From NCBI GenBank assembly GCA_012064415.1, contig SSNU01000294.1:620001-684000 (forward strand): 64,000 bases of DNA, in the 5' to 3' direction. Shown in pieces: positions 11,258-23,946 of the stretch. Position 1 is the first letter of the stretch, and every line of letters starts with the position of its first letter. Source of the DNA: Gyrodactylus bullatarudis. Its lineage: Eukaryota > Platyhelminthes > Monogenea > Gyrodactylidea > Gyrodactylidae. The position numbers were made by a program, and so were the translations under genes. The notes under the pieces were generated by a model that did not search any database, had not been told where the DNA came from, and saw nothing but the letters and a program-made list of their open reading frames with translations.

Positions 11258-12359
11258 TGTGTTTATGGCTTCTTGAATTTCACTTGATCATAACTTGCTT
11301 ATTCTTCCTAATTGGTCAATTTGAGATATTGATTTTTTTCGATGAATTATTTGAATAAGGTAAATCTTATTCAATACAGTTATCTTTTAATTACTTTTAA
11401 GTAAACTACAGGATATAAATGTCATCCTTAGTGAGTAATACTCTTTGCTTCAGTACATAGATTTTTATAAAATGTAGATTTTTAAAAAATTTTATAAATC
11501 AAATTGCCAAAGTTATTATTAAAGGTGGATATTTCTTCAAAAATTTCTTATCTATAGAAATGTAAATTTGATCATTTTTGATCAGTGGAAATTAGCCAAT
11601 ACATTATTATCATGCATTGCTATTAAAGACATTAAAATAAGAAATTTGATATCGCTGTGGTACAAGCATAAAAATGACTTTTTAAATTTGGCCTTTTAAT
11701 GTGGAATGTAAAAAATACAAAGCATTGGTAAGATTGATATGAAATCTTAAGAGGGATTGACAGTGTCTTGTTAATAAAAGGCTTATTTGTAGGTGAAAAC
11801 GACCATTTTCATTAGCGACTAAACTTTTTGTGGAATATTTTTTAAGCCCTAATTATTTTAAATAATACTTATTAATATTTACGAAATATTATTCATTTTT
11901 GTTAGCAGATTCATGCTTGATTAATATGCCCTTGGAGTTACTGTCCTAATTAGTTGTTATAGTTATTCACAAATACAACAATATTTTAAAGGAACAAAAC
12001 AATCTGATCATAAAATTTTTGTTATATTTGCGAGAAAAATACAAATATGAAATATGTAAAGTTATAGATATGAATTTTTACAATTTGTATGGTACCTCAT
12101 GAAAAAAATTAGAGGCGACATGGGAAAATCGATGAGGGATCGTGTCGATAGAAAATATGCACAAAATATACTTGAAATCTAACCTTTTTCCCTTGTTACA
12201 CTTTTTATACATTTATAGATAATTGAAAAAATAAAGACAACCCCTTTCGCTAAAATATATACTCTAAATGATGAGAAAAGAGTTATAAGTAATTTTGAAA
12301 AGATATTATTTCATCTGAGATCACAAAGATCATAAAGGGTGATCAAGTTTCGTTCGTAT
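11258..12359. other. gap between the EGF gene and the KMT2-like gene
   Basis: About 1.1 kb of AT-rich sequence with no frame showing coding character. No FYRN, FYRC or SET-domain exon is visible here, which matters for where the KMT2-like gene ends. It should contain the promoter of the EGF gene and the 3' UTR of the KMT2-like gene. Confidence 0.6.
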
Positions 12360-15300
12360 TTAATTCTGATAAAAATTGTGTGAGGGGTTTTGGGAATGAA
12401 TAGACGGATATGGCAGATTCTGTGGATTGGGATTAAATTGAATTTGATTTTGTTGAATCTGTTGCAAAGAATGATTATGCTGGTTCATTATTTGAATTTG
12501 CTGGTGAGGAGAAAAACGAGGTGTATTTGGCATTTGTTGACTTGGTAAAATATTTTGAGAGATTATTTGATTAGATATGGGATTAAAATTATGAGGAATG
12601 TTGAAAGATGAAGCAGAATTAGTTATGATTGGACCAGATAAATTCTGTGTGATATTTCTATTTTTCGGAGAAGGCATTGGCTGATATTGAATGTTCTGAT
12701 TCATGTTTTGCTGAGAAATCTGTTGAGGCAAATTACTAATCTGAATTGGGTTATTCAGTCTTATCCGATCATTTATTTCATTAATAGCCATGCGCGGCAT
12801 ATAACCATTTTGTTCTGAAATTTATAATCAAATTTGAATAATGAAAGATAAAAATGATGAATTTATTATCACTCACGTTGGCATTGGTTATGCTGGTGTT
12901 GGAAAGGTAATGCATGTCCATGACCCCAAATATTCGGCTTGGGTCTCATTTGAGGATTCACATTACTTTTATCTGAAATATCACAAGGATCTTTTGAATG
13001 ATAAATGAATTTTATTTGCTAATAAAAATAATACAATTTTGCTAGTTAATTAATTAATTAAATCAATGCAAACAACTTTAATGAATCATTACATATCGGT
13101 ATAGGTGTATTCTCGAGAAAATGTAAATATAATTTCAACTGGTGAAGAGCTAAATTTTTATTGGTAGTAAATTTGCAGAAACATGGTGAAGATAATTATA
13201 AAAATGAATTGCATTAAAATTTTTTACTCTGGAGGAATCAAATTCAGCGAAATTGGCATACTTACATACAATTGAATTTCATATTTCTATACCATTTTGA
13301 AGGATTTAGATTTAATTAAAAAATTCATAAAGGCTCATTAGGATTCTTTGCAGTTATTTCATGACTTACCGAGTGAGTTCTTCTCAAACTGGTATGCTGT
13401 TTTCGCCGATGGAGAATTTTGTTGTAGTGTTGAGTTCTGATAAGACTGATTCTGCATATTCAACCCGGAATTGTTATAGTTAATATCGGAATTACTCTTC
13501 TGCGCGAAATTGGTCTTGGAATCGTTGAGCTGATTCTCTGGAATAGCTATTTCACATCCAACACTTGTTTGTTGAGAATTTGAATTGTTAATTTTTCCTA
13601 GATTTGAAATAACTACGGATCCACTAGGATTAGAGTCCTCTTGGCAAGATGCACTATTTTGCTTGGCGTTGGATTTTTCAGTGGCTTTATCCTTCTGAAC
13701 ATTACCAACTTGAGTGACAATTACAGGAGGCTCAAAAGAAACATTTTCCTCAATTGAATTTTCGCAACCTTTCTCATCACCAACCAATAAAGGAACATCT
13801 GTCAAAGAAGATGTATCTGAGTAATGTACAACTGGTGTTGAGGAATTTGGAATTTTAGATGGTACTGAAGCAGGCGACTTTATCGCATATGGATTGGGAG
13901 TTTGAGGGGTTTGGTTTTGTAATACTGGGCTTGAATGGCTTTCATCAACATCAACCTAATATTAGGATAAAATAGTTTCAATAACAAAGTAAATTCAGCA
14001 TAAACTTACAGAACTTGCTCTCGTGTTTAAGCTAGGAGAAGGATTTGAACTAATTTGCCTTGAATCAGAGTTGTTTGGATTTAGAGTCATTGGTTTATTG
14101 ACAGTAGGCTTGTTATTGGCAAGAAGATCGATTAATCTCTGCTTATTCTCTAATTTTGCTGGGGAAGTTATACCACTATTATGTACATTATTGTTGATAA
14201 CAACAGAATTTTGTTGTATTTGATTCTGACCAGATAAGGAATGTTCAAGAGATCTCGGTGACATGAGGTTTGTTGAATTCGACTTGATGGAAGGCGTAAA
14301 TAAACCGATTAAATTAATAGGGTAGTTGTGTATACTCACTTGATAATTTTGTACAATTGGGGATGTAGGTTTAAGGTTCTGTGTGGTATTAGAAGTTTTG
14401 AGATTCACCCTATTATTTCTTGCTTGTGTAACACACTTCTGACGATCAGCTGAGCATAGTTTTCGCCATATCTTACTAATTTCTTTTGCTCTTGTTTGGA
14501 AATCAGGAAACTGATTTTTAATATCTGGAATATTCATGTTCGCATACAGTACGGGTGCAATTGTACTCATCATTCCCAATTTTTCATCTTCTTCCCATTT
14601 ACTAAAGTTTATTCTTTTACTATTCGAAGCTGTTGGATTAGCATTTTGGATGGTCTTGTTAGCCTGTGATGAATGATTGTTCATATGGTTGAATTCTGGT
14701 GAAAGAATTCCTCCCCCAGCAGGCGATTCAGATGCGGAGTAACCACTCATAGGTGTAGAAGCCTGACATTGACTACTAGTAGAAGAGTTACTCAGAGAAA
14801 TAGGATACATTTGATGTCCTTGTTGGGGATTAGTGTTTGTCATTTGAGGAGATTGCGGGAAAGAAACACTATTTGGATTCCTAGGTGAAAACTGTTGCTG
14901 TTGTCTGTTTTGAAGAGGCTGTTTTGAGTTATTAAAAATTTGAGGATTATACTTTTGTTTCTCCATCTGCTGATTAATAATATTTTGAGGTAGTGGTTTA
15001 GACATGGAGCCATTTGTCATCATTATAGGCTGATTAGAGTAATACTGTTGACCTAACATCATTCTCGAGTGTAATATAGAATTATTTTGGTTAGGATTCT
15101 GTTGTTGCCATTGTTGCTGTTGTTGAAGACGTTGATGTTGAGGCGAAACATCATTACCAGCTGCATTAATTGAATACATTGGCCTAATATTTTGATTCGG
15201 ATAAGGTGGTGGAGGTGGAGGAGTATTTTGATGAATTTGTTGTTGAAGAGCTTGATGATTTTGTAAAGGAGGATTACGTGGAATAAAAGCTTGATTGTTA

Positions 15301-18300
15301 GCAGGGAAAATTGGTTGCTGTTGTTGATGCTGGAATTTTTGTTGTTGAAATATTTGTTGTTGTTGCTGTTGAGTAAGAATTGAATGTTGGTTATTCTGAA
15401 TACTACCAGTTGATAGGTTTTGTTTGAACTGTTGAGAACGAAATTGAAGTTCCTGAGCTTGTTGCTGATGCTGTACAAAGTTCAAATTTTGTTGGATTTG
15501 CTGAGGACCTCCCTGCATGGGACGTAATTGGTTATTTTGCTGATGAATCTGTTGACTGGAGAGCATTCCAGATATTTGTGGAAAACTATTTTGTGGAATC
15601 CTTGGCGGATCTATACACGAAAATATATAAGACAAGATTGTAATTAATAAGAATGAGGTTAACTTACGACTTGTATTTCCTAACTTTTGAATTTCCATTT
15701 GATTTGTCTGGTTTAAAGATTGAGGTGTTGGTGGCCCCATCAAGTTTCTTGGGGAGAGAGGACTAGTAACAACAGGAGATTGAGAAATCGGTGGACCCAT
15801 ACTTGCAGATGGTGGTCGACTTTGATTAGGGGTTGGAGGTTTACTATTTACTTTTGATCCTGAATCTGTGTTGCTGAGCTGAGAGTTTTTAATTTGCATC
15901 ATTTGATTAGCTTTAAGTTGCTGAAGCTGTTGATTTGTTTGAATTTCACGAAACATATCGGGGAAATCATCACTCATAGAGCCTAATTGTGTCTCAATAT
16001 CGCTTAAACTGAGCTCAGGAAGCAGGCCTAACATATTGAATGTTTTACTTTGAGTTTCGTTAGACGATTGAACATTTTCTTTAGAAGGTTCGAGGACTGA
16101 TTTTATTTCCTGTTGTGGTTTCAGCTTGTCTTCAGTTTTTAAATCAGAATTATTATTATCGATGGCTTTTTGCTTATCAACTTTGGAGGGACTTTTATAC
16201 ATATTCACATCAACTATAGTTGCATCTTGAACCTCTGGGAAGTTTATTGAGTCGACAGCAGCCGAAACACTTGGGCTATCCCCCATGTCTGCGATAAAAT
16301 CATTGACAATTTTGATCCATTGATCTCCAGCAATGTCCATGTTTTCTGTTTCTAGACATTTTTCTTTCTTTTTCATATCTAAAGTATTCTCATTTAGATC
16401 ATCTTTTTTCTCATCTAGTTCGATACTATTTTTGTCAAATAATGAATCCTCTTGTGATTCGAGGGTTAAACCAGAATTTGAAATAAGATATCCAGCCTAA
16501 AAAAAGATAATCAAAGATTGTAAATGCTATTTTTCTAAAAATCCTCACCTCATCATTTTTATTCAATGATTTGCCCATACCAAGGTCATCTTCGATGCAA
16601 CAAGGATTATTAAAATCTGATTCGTCAGTAAATAAAAGCCGATTTAAAACCGTATTTACAGCAGAAGAGGAGGTTTTGCCATTTAAGCCTATTTCATTTC
16701 CATTACCCAAAAGAGTGTTGAAACAGGATTTTTCAGTTGAATTTGGTGACATAATAGAGCACATTACTTCATTAAGACGTTTCATTGACTCTTTTTTATT
16801 CTTCTCCAAGTTTTTCTGAGGTAAATTAGAAATTCCATCTTCAGTATTAGGATTGGTTTTTTGTCTTTTAGCTGTAATTAATGAGCCTCCATAGAAGGCT
16901 TGCATCAAATAGTCAGGATATGTTTCTTCGATTTCAGATTTCTTCTTGGAGCAACGCTTTTTGGGAATAGGATTTTTGATTTCACCCGGCGAAGGATTTG
17001 TATTATTTGTACCATTCACAACTTTTTTAGACTATTTGAATATTTTTCGATGAATTATTTCAGTATTTATTTTATTTCATTGAACTTACTAAAGATGTTC
17101 GGGCAGGTCTTGCTCTGAAGCCTCCAACGCCAACGTTAACACAGCGCCTACTTTTAGTTAGTTTACCATTGCATTTCTAAATAAGTGATGGATGAATTAT
17201 TTATCTTATATAATTCTAAAAGATTATTTACCTGAGAGGGATTTACCTTGTTTGAGGTATTTATTGATGAGAGACTAGGATCTAAATTCAAAGTCGACTC
17301 GTCGTCAGATATTTGAGAATTGCTTGGTGGCGATTTAATAATATTATTGGTGGGATCAATGGTTGAATGAATAACTTCGTCAGCATCATTTGCTGGTAAT
17401 GAACATGAATCTTCATTCTAGATTTCAATTAAAATTATTTGATTATTTTCGAAGACAATTTTGGATCATTTCTTACCTCAGTTAGACGATTTGTAGATTC
17501 GTCATTCGTTTTAGCCGATTTCTTGTTGTTGTTATTAGAAGATCTTTTGGCTTGAATTTTTTGTAAATTTGAACGCACAAATTTAACTCCTTGCTCGGTT
17601 AAAACCACACCATCCATGAAAAATAATCTGTTTTATAAGTGAAATGAAAATTCATGGATTAATAATTATAATTTATATTTATGATACTCTTACTTTTCAA
17701 CATCAACCACGTTGCTATTTTCAAGTTTTGTTGAATCCGAATAAATTGTGTCATCTATAGGCATTGACTATAAAAACTCAAATGAGATGAAATTTTAGTT
17801 AGTATAAAATAGTAACATACGATATCTGAATCAGGAAATATTGTATTTGATATGTTGACATTTATTCCATTTTGGTGTTCTGCACTCAGCTGAGAATTTT
17901 TTTAAAATTAATATTAAAGAAGATAATCAAGTTGAAAATATTCTTACAAGTTTTGAAGGTGAAAGACGTCCATGGTACTCGCGACATAAAATACACTGAT
18001 AACCATTTTCTGTGATTGCATCAAGTTCAGCTTCAGTCTTAAGATTATCACATCCAGCATGACTCCAGCAGGTACATAAGGAACATCTGATGAGTAACTC
18101 TCCTTCCTTATAACTTAGTGTACAGACAGGACAATTGTTTATTGATGCGCAAGAATTACAAAGCGTGTAGTTAGCGTGCCACTTTCCATTAGGACTCAAT
18201 TCAGTACGGCCACAGTTATAACAGCCAACACAATTTGAGCATTTCCAACCTCCCTATAAATTATTATTACCCAAAGAATATAATTTATAAAAATCGATTA

Positions 18301-21300
18301 CACACTTTAGGAACTTCTTTTAATGGAGGATTCAAGCAGTAAGTATGATAGCTTATATCACAATCATCACAAAGTAGAAGAAGATTCTCATCTTGATTTT
18401 CTCCACATCCTTCGCAAACGGTACAATCGAGACAGCGCCAACCTCTTTCAAGAATTGTCTTACCAACTTTTGATATATCGGCACAAAATGTGTGAAAACA
18501 CTGACCACATTGAGCACATACAATCATGTTCTTTTCTAATCCAAATGATCCACAAGCAAGACAGATGTCTTGCTCGAGAGTAAATTTGTCTTTTGCTGAA
18601 CAAATTACTATTGTAGAGTTATGGTCATCCTTTTCATCATTATTTTTCATATCAGTCTGAAAGAGGTTTATAATTTTTATATTAATTGTAAAATTCTCAA
18701 TTGTTTAACTGATTAACAGTTTAAAAAAAATAATTAAAGAGTACAATCAAATAAAAATTAGATAAAATGTGAAATTATAATTATGAGATTAAATAGTATG
18801 GCATTAATTTTTAAATAGTTTGTAAAATTAAAAATCACAAATATGAGAATTAAATTTGGCATTTAAAAGTTACCTCCAAGACCCAATCAAGCCTTTGGTT
18901 TATTGACCTAACGTATTTTGTCTAGGAAAAGAATTTTTGAATAAATAACTACAAGTGAATTAGATTCAAAATTAAATAATAATGATTAAAATTTTTAGTT
19001 AAAAGATTGAGTTATCAAAAGATAGTTCAAAATTAGTTTTTCTGAAAGATTTGAGTCAGGCGGAAATTAAAGTGAAATCGACAAGAATAAATAATAAATA
19101 AAGATGTAACAAACCTTTTTGGGTAGTTCCTTTAAAATAAAATAAAATTTACGATCTCAAACCAGATTTCTCATATTTATTTGGAGCAATTTTGATTATA
19201 AAAATCCTTTTTTATTAGAAAAAATATTCGATTTGTACTTACCACTGTCCCTTTACGAGTTTTATTTCGCCTATTCCTGGTTGTGGACAAACTACTCAAA
19301 AAAGGTTCTCTTGACACTCCTGTGATTGGATTTGAGTTTTGATTTATATTGCCAGCGCCTGTTATAGATCTCTTTATTGATACAGTTTTTGCTAGAGCAG
19401 TTCCTGATTTAATCTGCAGAAAAAGTTGGAATTAAAATTTTAAAATTCAAGATGAAATTTTTAGAAATTACATTCTGATTAATTTGAGAAGTCTGTCCTT
19501 TCGAAAGAGAACTAACACCTGTGTTTTTATTATTACGCTTTCGATTTGCAGATTGACAGGTAACCTTTTTAGATTTTTTGCAGTTATTTTTCGAAGGAAT
19601 AGAAGAAGCCATAGTTGAAGAACTTTGGGGAGAACTCATAAACGAAGAAGCTCCTCCAGGAGAGTTAAGTTTTTCACCAGCGGGAATAGTATTCTAGAAA
19701 AATATTTTAGAATAAAAGGATATCAATTTTTTGAATTAAACATTACTGCATCCATTGAAAATTCGGAATGATTATTTGGAGTGGTGTTAAAGCAGGCTGT
19801 GTTTGAGTTGGTAGCATCAGGTAGAGATTGGTAATCAATTCCTCCTTCAAGACTAGATGTAGTATTAATGGAAATTCCAGCCATTTGAGCATCTTTACTT
19901 CCAATACTAGGTGGATAATCATCTCCAAGGCCACTTGTAGTTTCAAAATCACCTCCACAACTTGATTCTGTTGCTTCTATTGAAGGTTGAGGACTAAGTG
20001 GAATTCTAATGCCACAGGGTGACTAATGAAATTTAATGTTATTCAATAAAATATTAATAAGATATTTCAATTTACTTCAGCATTAAAGTTTGTGTTCTTG
20101 TCTTTACAGATAGAGCATACATAATCTGATGAGATGAGTTCATCTATTGAGGGATCGCATTCGAGATGAACCATTTTTTTGCATTTACTACACCTGTTTC
20201 CTTGCCAAGTGAGAGATATTTGACTCAATTGAGCTAATTTATCGATATCTTTAGGAATGCATTCGTCAATGACACTGATTGATAAACAGCATCGCCAAGC
20301 TTTATTGCAGACAGAACAGCTTCCGTTTACTTTCTTCCTGTGAACACTGCATTTATCACATAAAGTAAAATTGTTCAGCCATTTCTGTTTAAAAAAAATA
20401 TTGAGTTGGGAAATTTATTAATCAAAAATTCCAATGTACTTACTAAAGGCAATTCGTTCTTAGAAAAGCAAAATTTATTATCTTGACTTTCGAATTCTAA
20501 TTGAGGCTGTAAGGTTATACTTGTGGATTGAATTCCACAATCAACACAAACCCGGCACTCTTGACACTTGAATCCATTTTTAGGTAGGTTACTCAATGGA
20601 GGATTTAGGCAATATGTATGATATCCCTTATCACAGACATCACAAACCAGCATTTTATTTTCATCTTTACTTTCGCTATTAATGAGAAAAATATAATTAT
20701 ATTATTTATTCAAAAATTTTAAAATACTTACTTGCAAACTAAACAAGTTTTACATTCAGCACATTGCCATCCGATACGAACAGTAGGGCTAAGTTGAAGA
20801 GGGGGTTCGAGACAAGTGCTGTGAAAGTGACTTCCACATCCAGTACAATAAATTAGTTCAGTAATATCACCAAAATTTTCGCATAGTAGGCATTTAGTAT
20901 TTGTAAAATCTTGAAGAAAAAGTTGATAATAATTATTAAATCTTACTTGATTGTTCAAGCTGCAGCAAATGCTTAGGACACACAATCTCCAGTAGTTCGA
21001 GATCTTGTAAACAACCAGATGCAGAACAACATGGATAATGAAAATAGTTTTCACAATCTTCATGTCTGCACTTGATGCTTGCACCTAACTTTTTACAAAA
21101 CGCACAAATATTTTCAAGAGATTTAATAGCAGTTTCTTCAACTCCGATAAATTTAGATTGGGCATCACTATGAACATTGTTTGACCATGAAGCACAACAA
21201 TGATGAAAATATATCCAACTACCAACTTCTCCTTCTCGAGGAGTGGTTGAATGAAGAAGGTATGTTATATCAATTTTTCTACATGCATCTCCAACAGGCC

Positions 21301-21688
21301 AGCCAACATCGTTAATTCCATGAACCAATCCAAATGGCTTCTGTTTAGAATCTAGAAGAGTGTTGGGAATACCTCTTAGGCAAGGCTTTCCATCGATTCC
21401 AACTATTTTATTGTTTTTGCAACTACGATATCCATCAAGAGTGCAGTGACCATTGACTGAAACATCCAAGTCTGATAAGATTAATTCATCAGGAATAAAC
21501 AATTGGCAATCACAGCTTTTCTTGTTACTAGTGAAATTGAAGCAGATTGGCTTCGATATAGGCTTATTTTCTTCTATCCAGTCAGGAAATGGTTGAGATA
21601 TAAGACTACTTAAAACACGAATCATTTCACCTTGTCCAAAATTAGAACTAGGTAAAAGCCCACAAAAGACACATCTAACAGGCGCCAT
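12360..21688 (-). CDS. KMT2C/D-type (trithorax-related/LPT-like) chromatin protein, amino-terminal half
   Basis: A large nuclear protein of the COMPASS-like H3K4 methyltransferase group that marks enhancers. The first exons are 21688-20947, 20909-20732, 20675-20444, 20384-20076, 20022-19747, 19693-19472, 19413-19243, a 15-nt microexon 19129-19115, 18921-18874, 18656-18306 and 18253-17948; more follow to the stop at 12360. Domains in order: extended PHD (CAFCKKLGASIKC...CPKH); PHD fingers (CLLCENFGDITELIYC, LVCDVCDKGYHTYCLNPPL); a second PHD cluster (CLACGSFGLEKNMIVC, LLLLCDDCDISYHTYC, KEVPK+GGWKC, CPVCTLSYKEGEL); the family motif YPDYLMQAFYGG; an LxxLL-type motif (MLGLLPEL); an HMG-box-like segment (KLCSADRQKCVTQARNN); and long Gln/Asn-rich runs. 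Both PHD clusters match KMT2C/D order. The frame ends in NPSHNFYQN-stop with no FYRN, FYRC or SET. Introns are mostly 40-60 bp. Confidence 0.88.
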
Positions 21689-22227
21689 AAATGCGAATTT
21701 AATTTTTATAGTATTTGGAAACTAATATTGAGACATATCTTTGTAGAAAGAAAAGGACCGAATGAATTATGTAATTGAGTTGTGCGCACTACAAATTTTT
21801 AATAAAACAAAGATAAATCATCGATTTTATTAATCTATTAATCGAAAATTTCGAAATAAATAATTAGTAATTAGAATTTCTAATTTAGAAATTACAGTTA
21901 TATTTCAAATGGCTATTTTAACACTACTTCTTTAGTAGACGATATTATCGTCATGATGCTAATAATTTTCATAAATAATAATAATTTTAGTCAATTATAT
22001 CCAAATTTGTATTCAGCCGTAATTATTCTCAAGTAATAAGACTTTTACTTTAAGTTTAATAAACATTGCTTATCTTGCCCTTATTAAAGCTTGGTTATGT
22101 TTCATTAGTAGTCGTTATGCAGTATTTCAAATTAATTTTTACCTGAATTTAGTAGGTTATCTGTTTATTATGGATATACTAACAGTAGTCATTAGCAACC
22201 TTCAATTTTCTTATTCAAAATTAATTA
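21689..22227. promoter_or_regulatory. divergent promoter region (KMT2-like / 22228 ORF)
   Basis: 539 bp between two divergent start codons, AT-rich, with no coding signal. It probably holds the promoter of the KMT2-like gene and, if the ORF at 22228 is real, a shared bidirectional promoter. No specific element was identified. Confidence 0.4.
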
Positions 22228-22506
22228 ATGACAAACCAAGAACAGAAGGATGGTCTCTTCTTGTTGGATAACGAGAGGAGAGGTCGAAAGTTTTATGATG
22301 TTAATTCTAGTACAGTTTTCAAGGATGAAGATAAAGACAACGGAAAAAAATACAAACCTGAACTTAAAGGAAATAACAAGTGTAAATTAGATTTTCATCC
22401 AGAATCAAGCCAATTAAGAAGTTATACGCCGGATGAGATTAAAAACTCGAGACAAACCTCAGCCAAATCTACTAGAAGCACATTTTGGTTGGATCAAAAT
22501 AAATAA
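22228..22506 (+). CDS. small basic hypothetical protein
   Basis: A 92-codon open frame from an ATG, encoding a charged, Lys/Asp/Asn-rich protein with no signal peptide, membrane helix or recognised motif; its last residues are STFWLDQNK. It lies head-to-head with the KMT2-like gene and ends 26 bp before the ORC2 stop on the other strand, which is a plausible gene slot. It could also be chance or a fragment of a longer spliced gene. Function unknown. Confidence 0.4.
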   Translation: MTNQEQKDGLFLLDNERRGRKFYDVNSSTVFKDEDKDNGKKYKPELKGNNKCKLDFHPESSQLRSYTPDEIKNSRQTSAKSTRSTFWLDQNK

Positions 22507-22532
22507 TCGGAAAAAATATATAGTGAATATAG

Positions 22533-23691
22533 TTAGAAATTATCAAAATTTTCAATTATTTCACGGACAGCGTCTTTCTCCAATAAACACTGGATCATCT
22601 CTTTCCCATCACGATTCTAAAAGAATAAAAATTTCCAAATTATAATTTTTAAATAAAGGTTTTATTTTAGTTTTTACCTTGGTTATTTTCAGCATTTTAT
22701 GGTCGCGAAACTCATTTAATTGAGATTTGAATGTTACCTCATTGGATGAGAGACATTCATCTCGGGAGAACCAATATAATTCTTCTAATGAGATACCATT
22801 TTCACATGTTTTCGAAACACAATTGTTTTTGATCTCATAGGATTTACTAACGATTAAATGGAAAATGTTCTTAGCATTTTGATTAACAGAATTCATGACT
22901 TGATGCAAGCATGCGATAGTTCCAGTGACAACTTCATTTCCCTTTTCAGAGTCGAATTTAATGGATTTTCCCGTGATTAAATTACAAATTAGATCATTAT
23001 TGTCGAATGTAGTTTCGTTTTTATGATAAGATATGTGACTTGGAACATGCTTGAATACCCAATTAAATTTTGAAATAACCGTATCAGACCATAATGAAGG
23101 AAAATTGACATGATCTATTGAGGCTATGATTTTATAAGATTTAGCTAATTCGGCAAAATAGTTCTGAATAGATGGTGATCTAAAAAGAGTCCCGTCAATG
23201 TTGTGAATAAATATCATTGAATTTTCTTTGGCATTTTGAATATTAACTTTGATTTTTTTGATTGAAGCTTTCGAATCATACCCGTGAATTTCAATATGGT
23301 TTTCTTGTGAATATTTTTGAATAAATGATTTCATAATTGGAATTTTTGTACCAAAACCATACAGCAAGATGTTAAAGTCATTTCTAAATTAAAAAGATGA
23401 CAAACTTCAGTAAATAGTCCCATTCAAGAAATTCAGATGAGTAATCTGGGATGCTTTGATTGTAAATTATAGATAACTGGTTGCAGAATTGAGAAGGATC
23501 TGGAATTATAATTTTTTTTGAAATATTTTTTGACTTTTTCGGTTTTCTTCCCCTATTTAGAAAATAGTCATCAATTAGTTCAATTGTCTGATCCTTTTTT
23601 TCTTTCCAATTTATACTGAGTTCTTAAATTTGAAAAAAACTAAGTTACTCTCTGTCGCTAGGGCTAACTCGTCCACAATATTAACAGTCAT
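22533..23691 (-). CDS. ORC2: origin recognition complex subunit 2
   Basis: A subunit of the six-protein complex that marks replication origins and loads MCM helicase. Exons: 23691-23649, 23622-23406, 23383-22678 and 22616-22533, with introns of 26, 22 and 61 bp. The sum is 1050 nt with every phase matching (349 aa). Family blocks: EWDYLLKNDFNILLYGFGTK (ORC2: W-x-x-x-L...FNLLLYGFGSK), FIHNIDGTLFRS, IASIDHVNFPSLW, FNWVFKHV, and the terminal winged-helix piece EFRDHKMLKI continuing after the last intron into NRDGKEMIQCLLEKD. It is short next to human ORC2 (577 aa) because the long disordered N-terminus is absent. The first ATG lies 255 bp from the divergent MFSD12 start. Confidence 0.92.
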
Positions 23692-23946
23692 AGTATGTGT
23701 TTATTTTGTCGTTCTTTAAATTTAGACAGTCTAAACTATACTCAATGTTAAATATTGAATATTCAATATTCGAATTCAAATACCTAAATAAATTAAACAT
23801 AATTAAATTTCAAAATACAAAAAAAGATAAAATTTTCTGTTTAAGTCATTCCGTAATACAAGTGTAATATCGAATTTTTACCAATTTCTTGTAAAAATAC
23901 TTCATCTTGTCTAAAGCCACATCTTATTATCGTGATTTCACCTATA
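23692..23946. promoter_or_regulatory. bidirectional promoter region ORC2 / MFSD12
   Basis: 255 bp between the divergent ORC2 and MFSD12 start codons. It contains a near-palindromic run of ATTGAATATTCAATATTCGAAT type at about 23753-23775. A shared promoter is inferred from spacing alone. Confidence 0.45.

Noticed and set aside
15059..15478. 139-codon Asn/Leu-rich frame overlapping the KMT2-like gene
   Set aside because: It is the shifted reading of the CAA/CAG-rich Gln stretch of the real exon and shows no independent start context or family.
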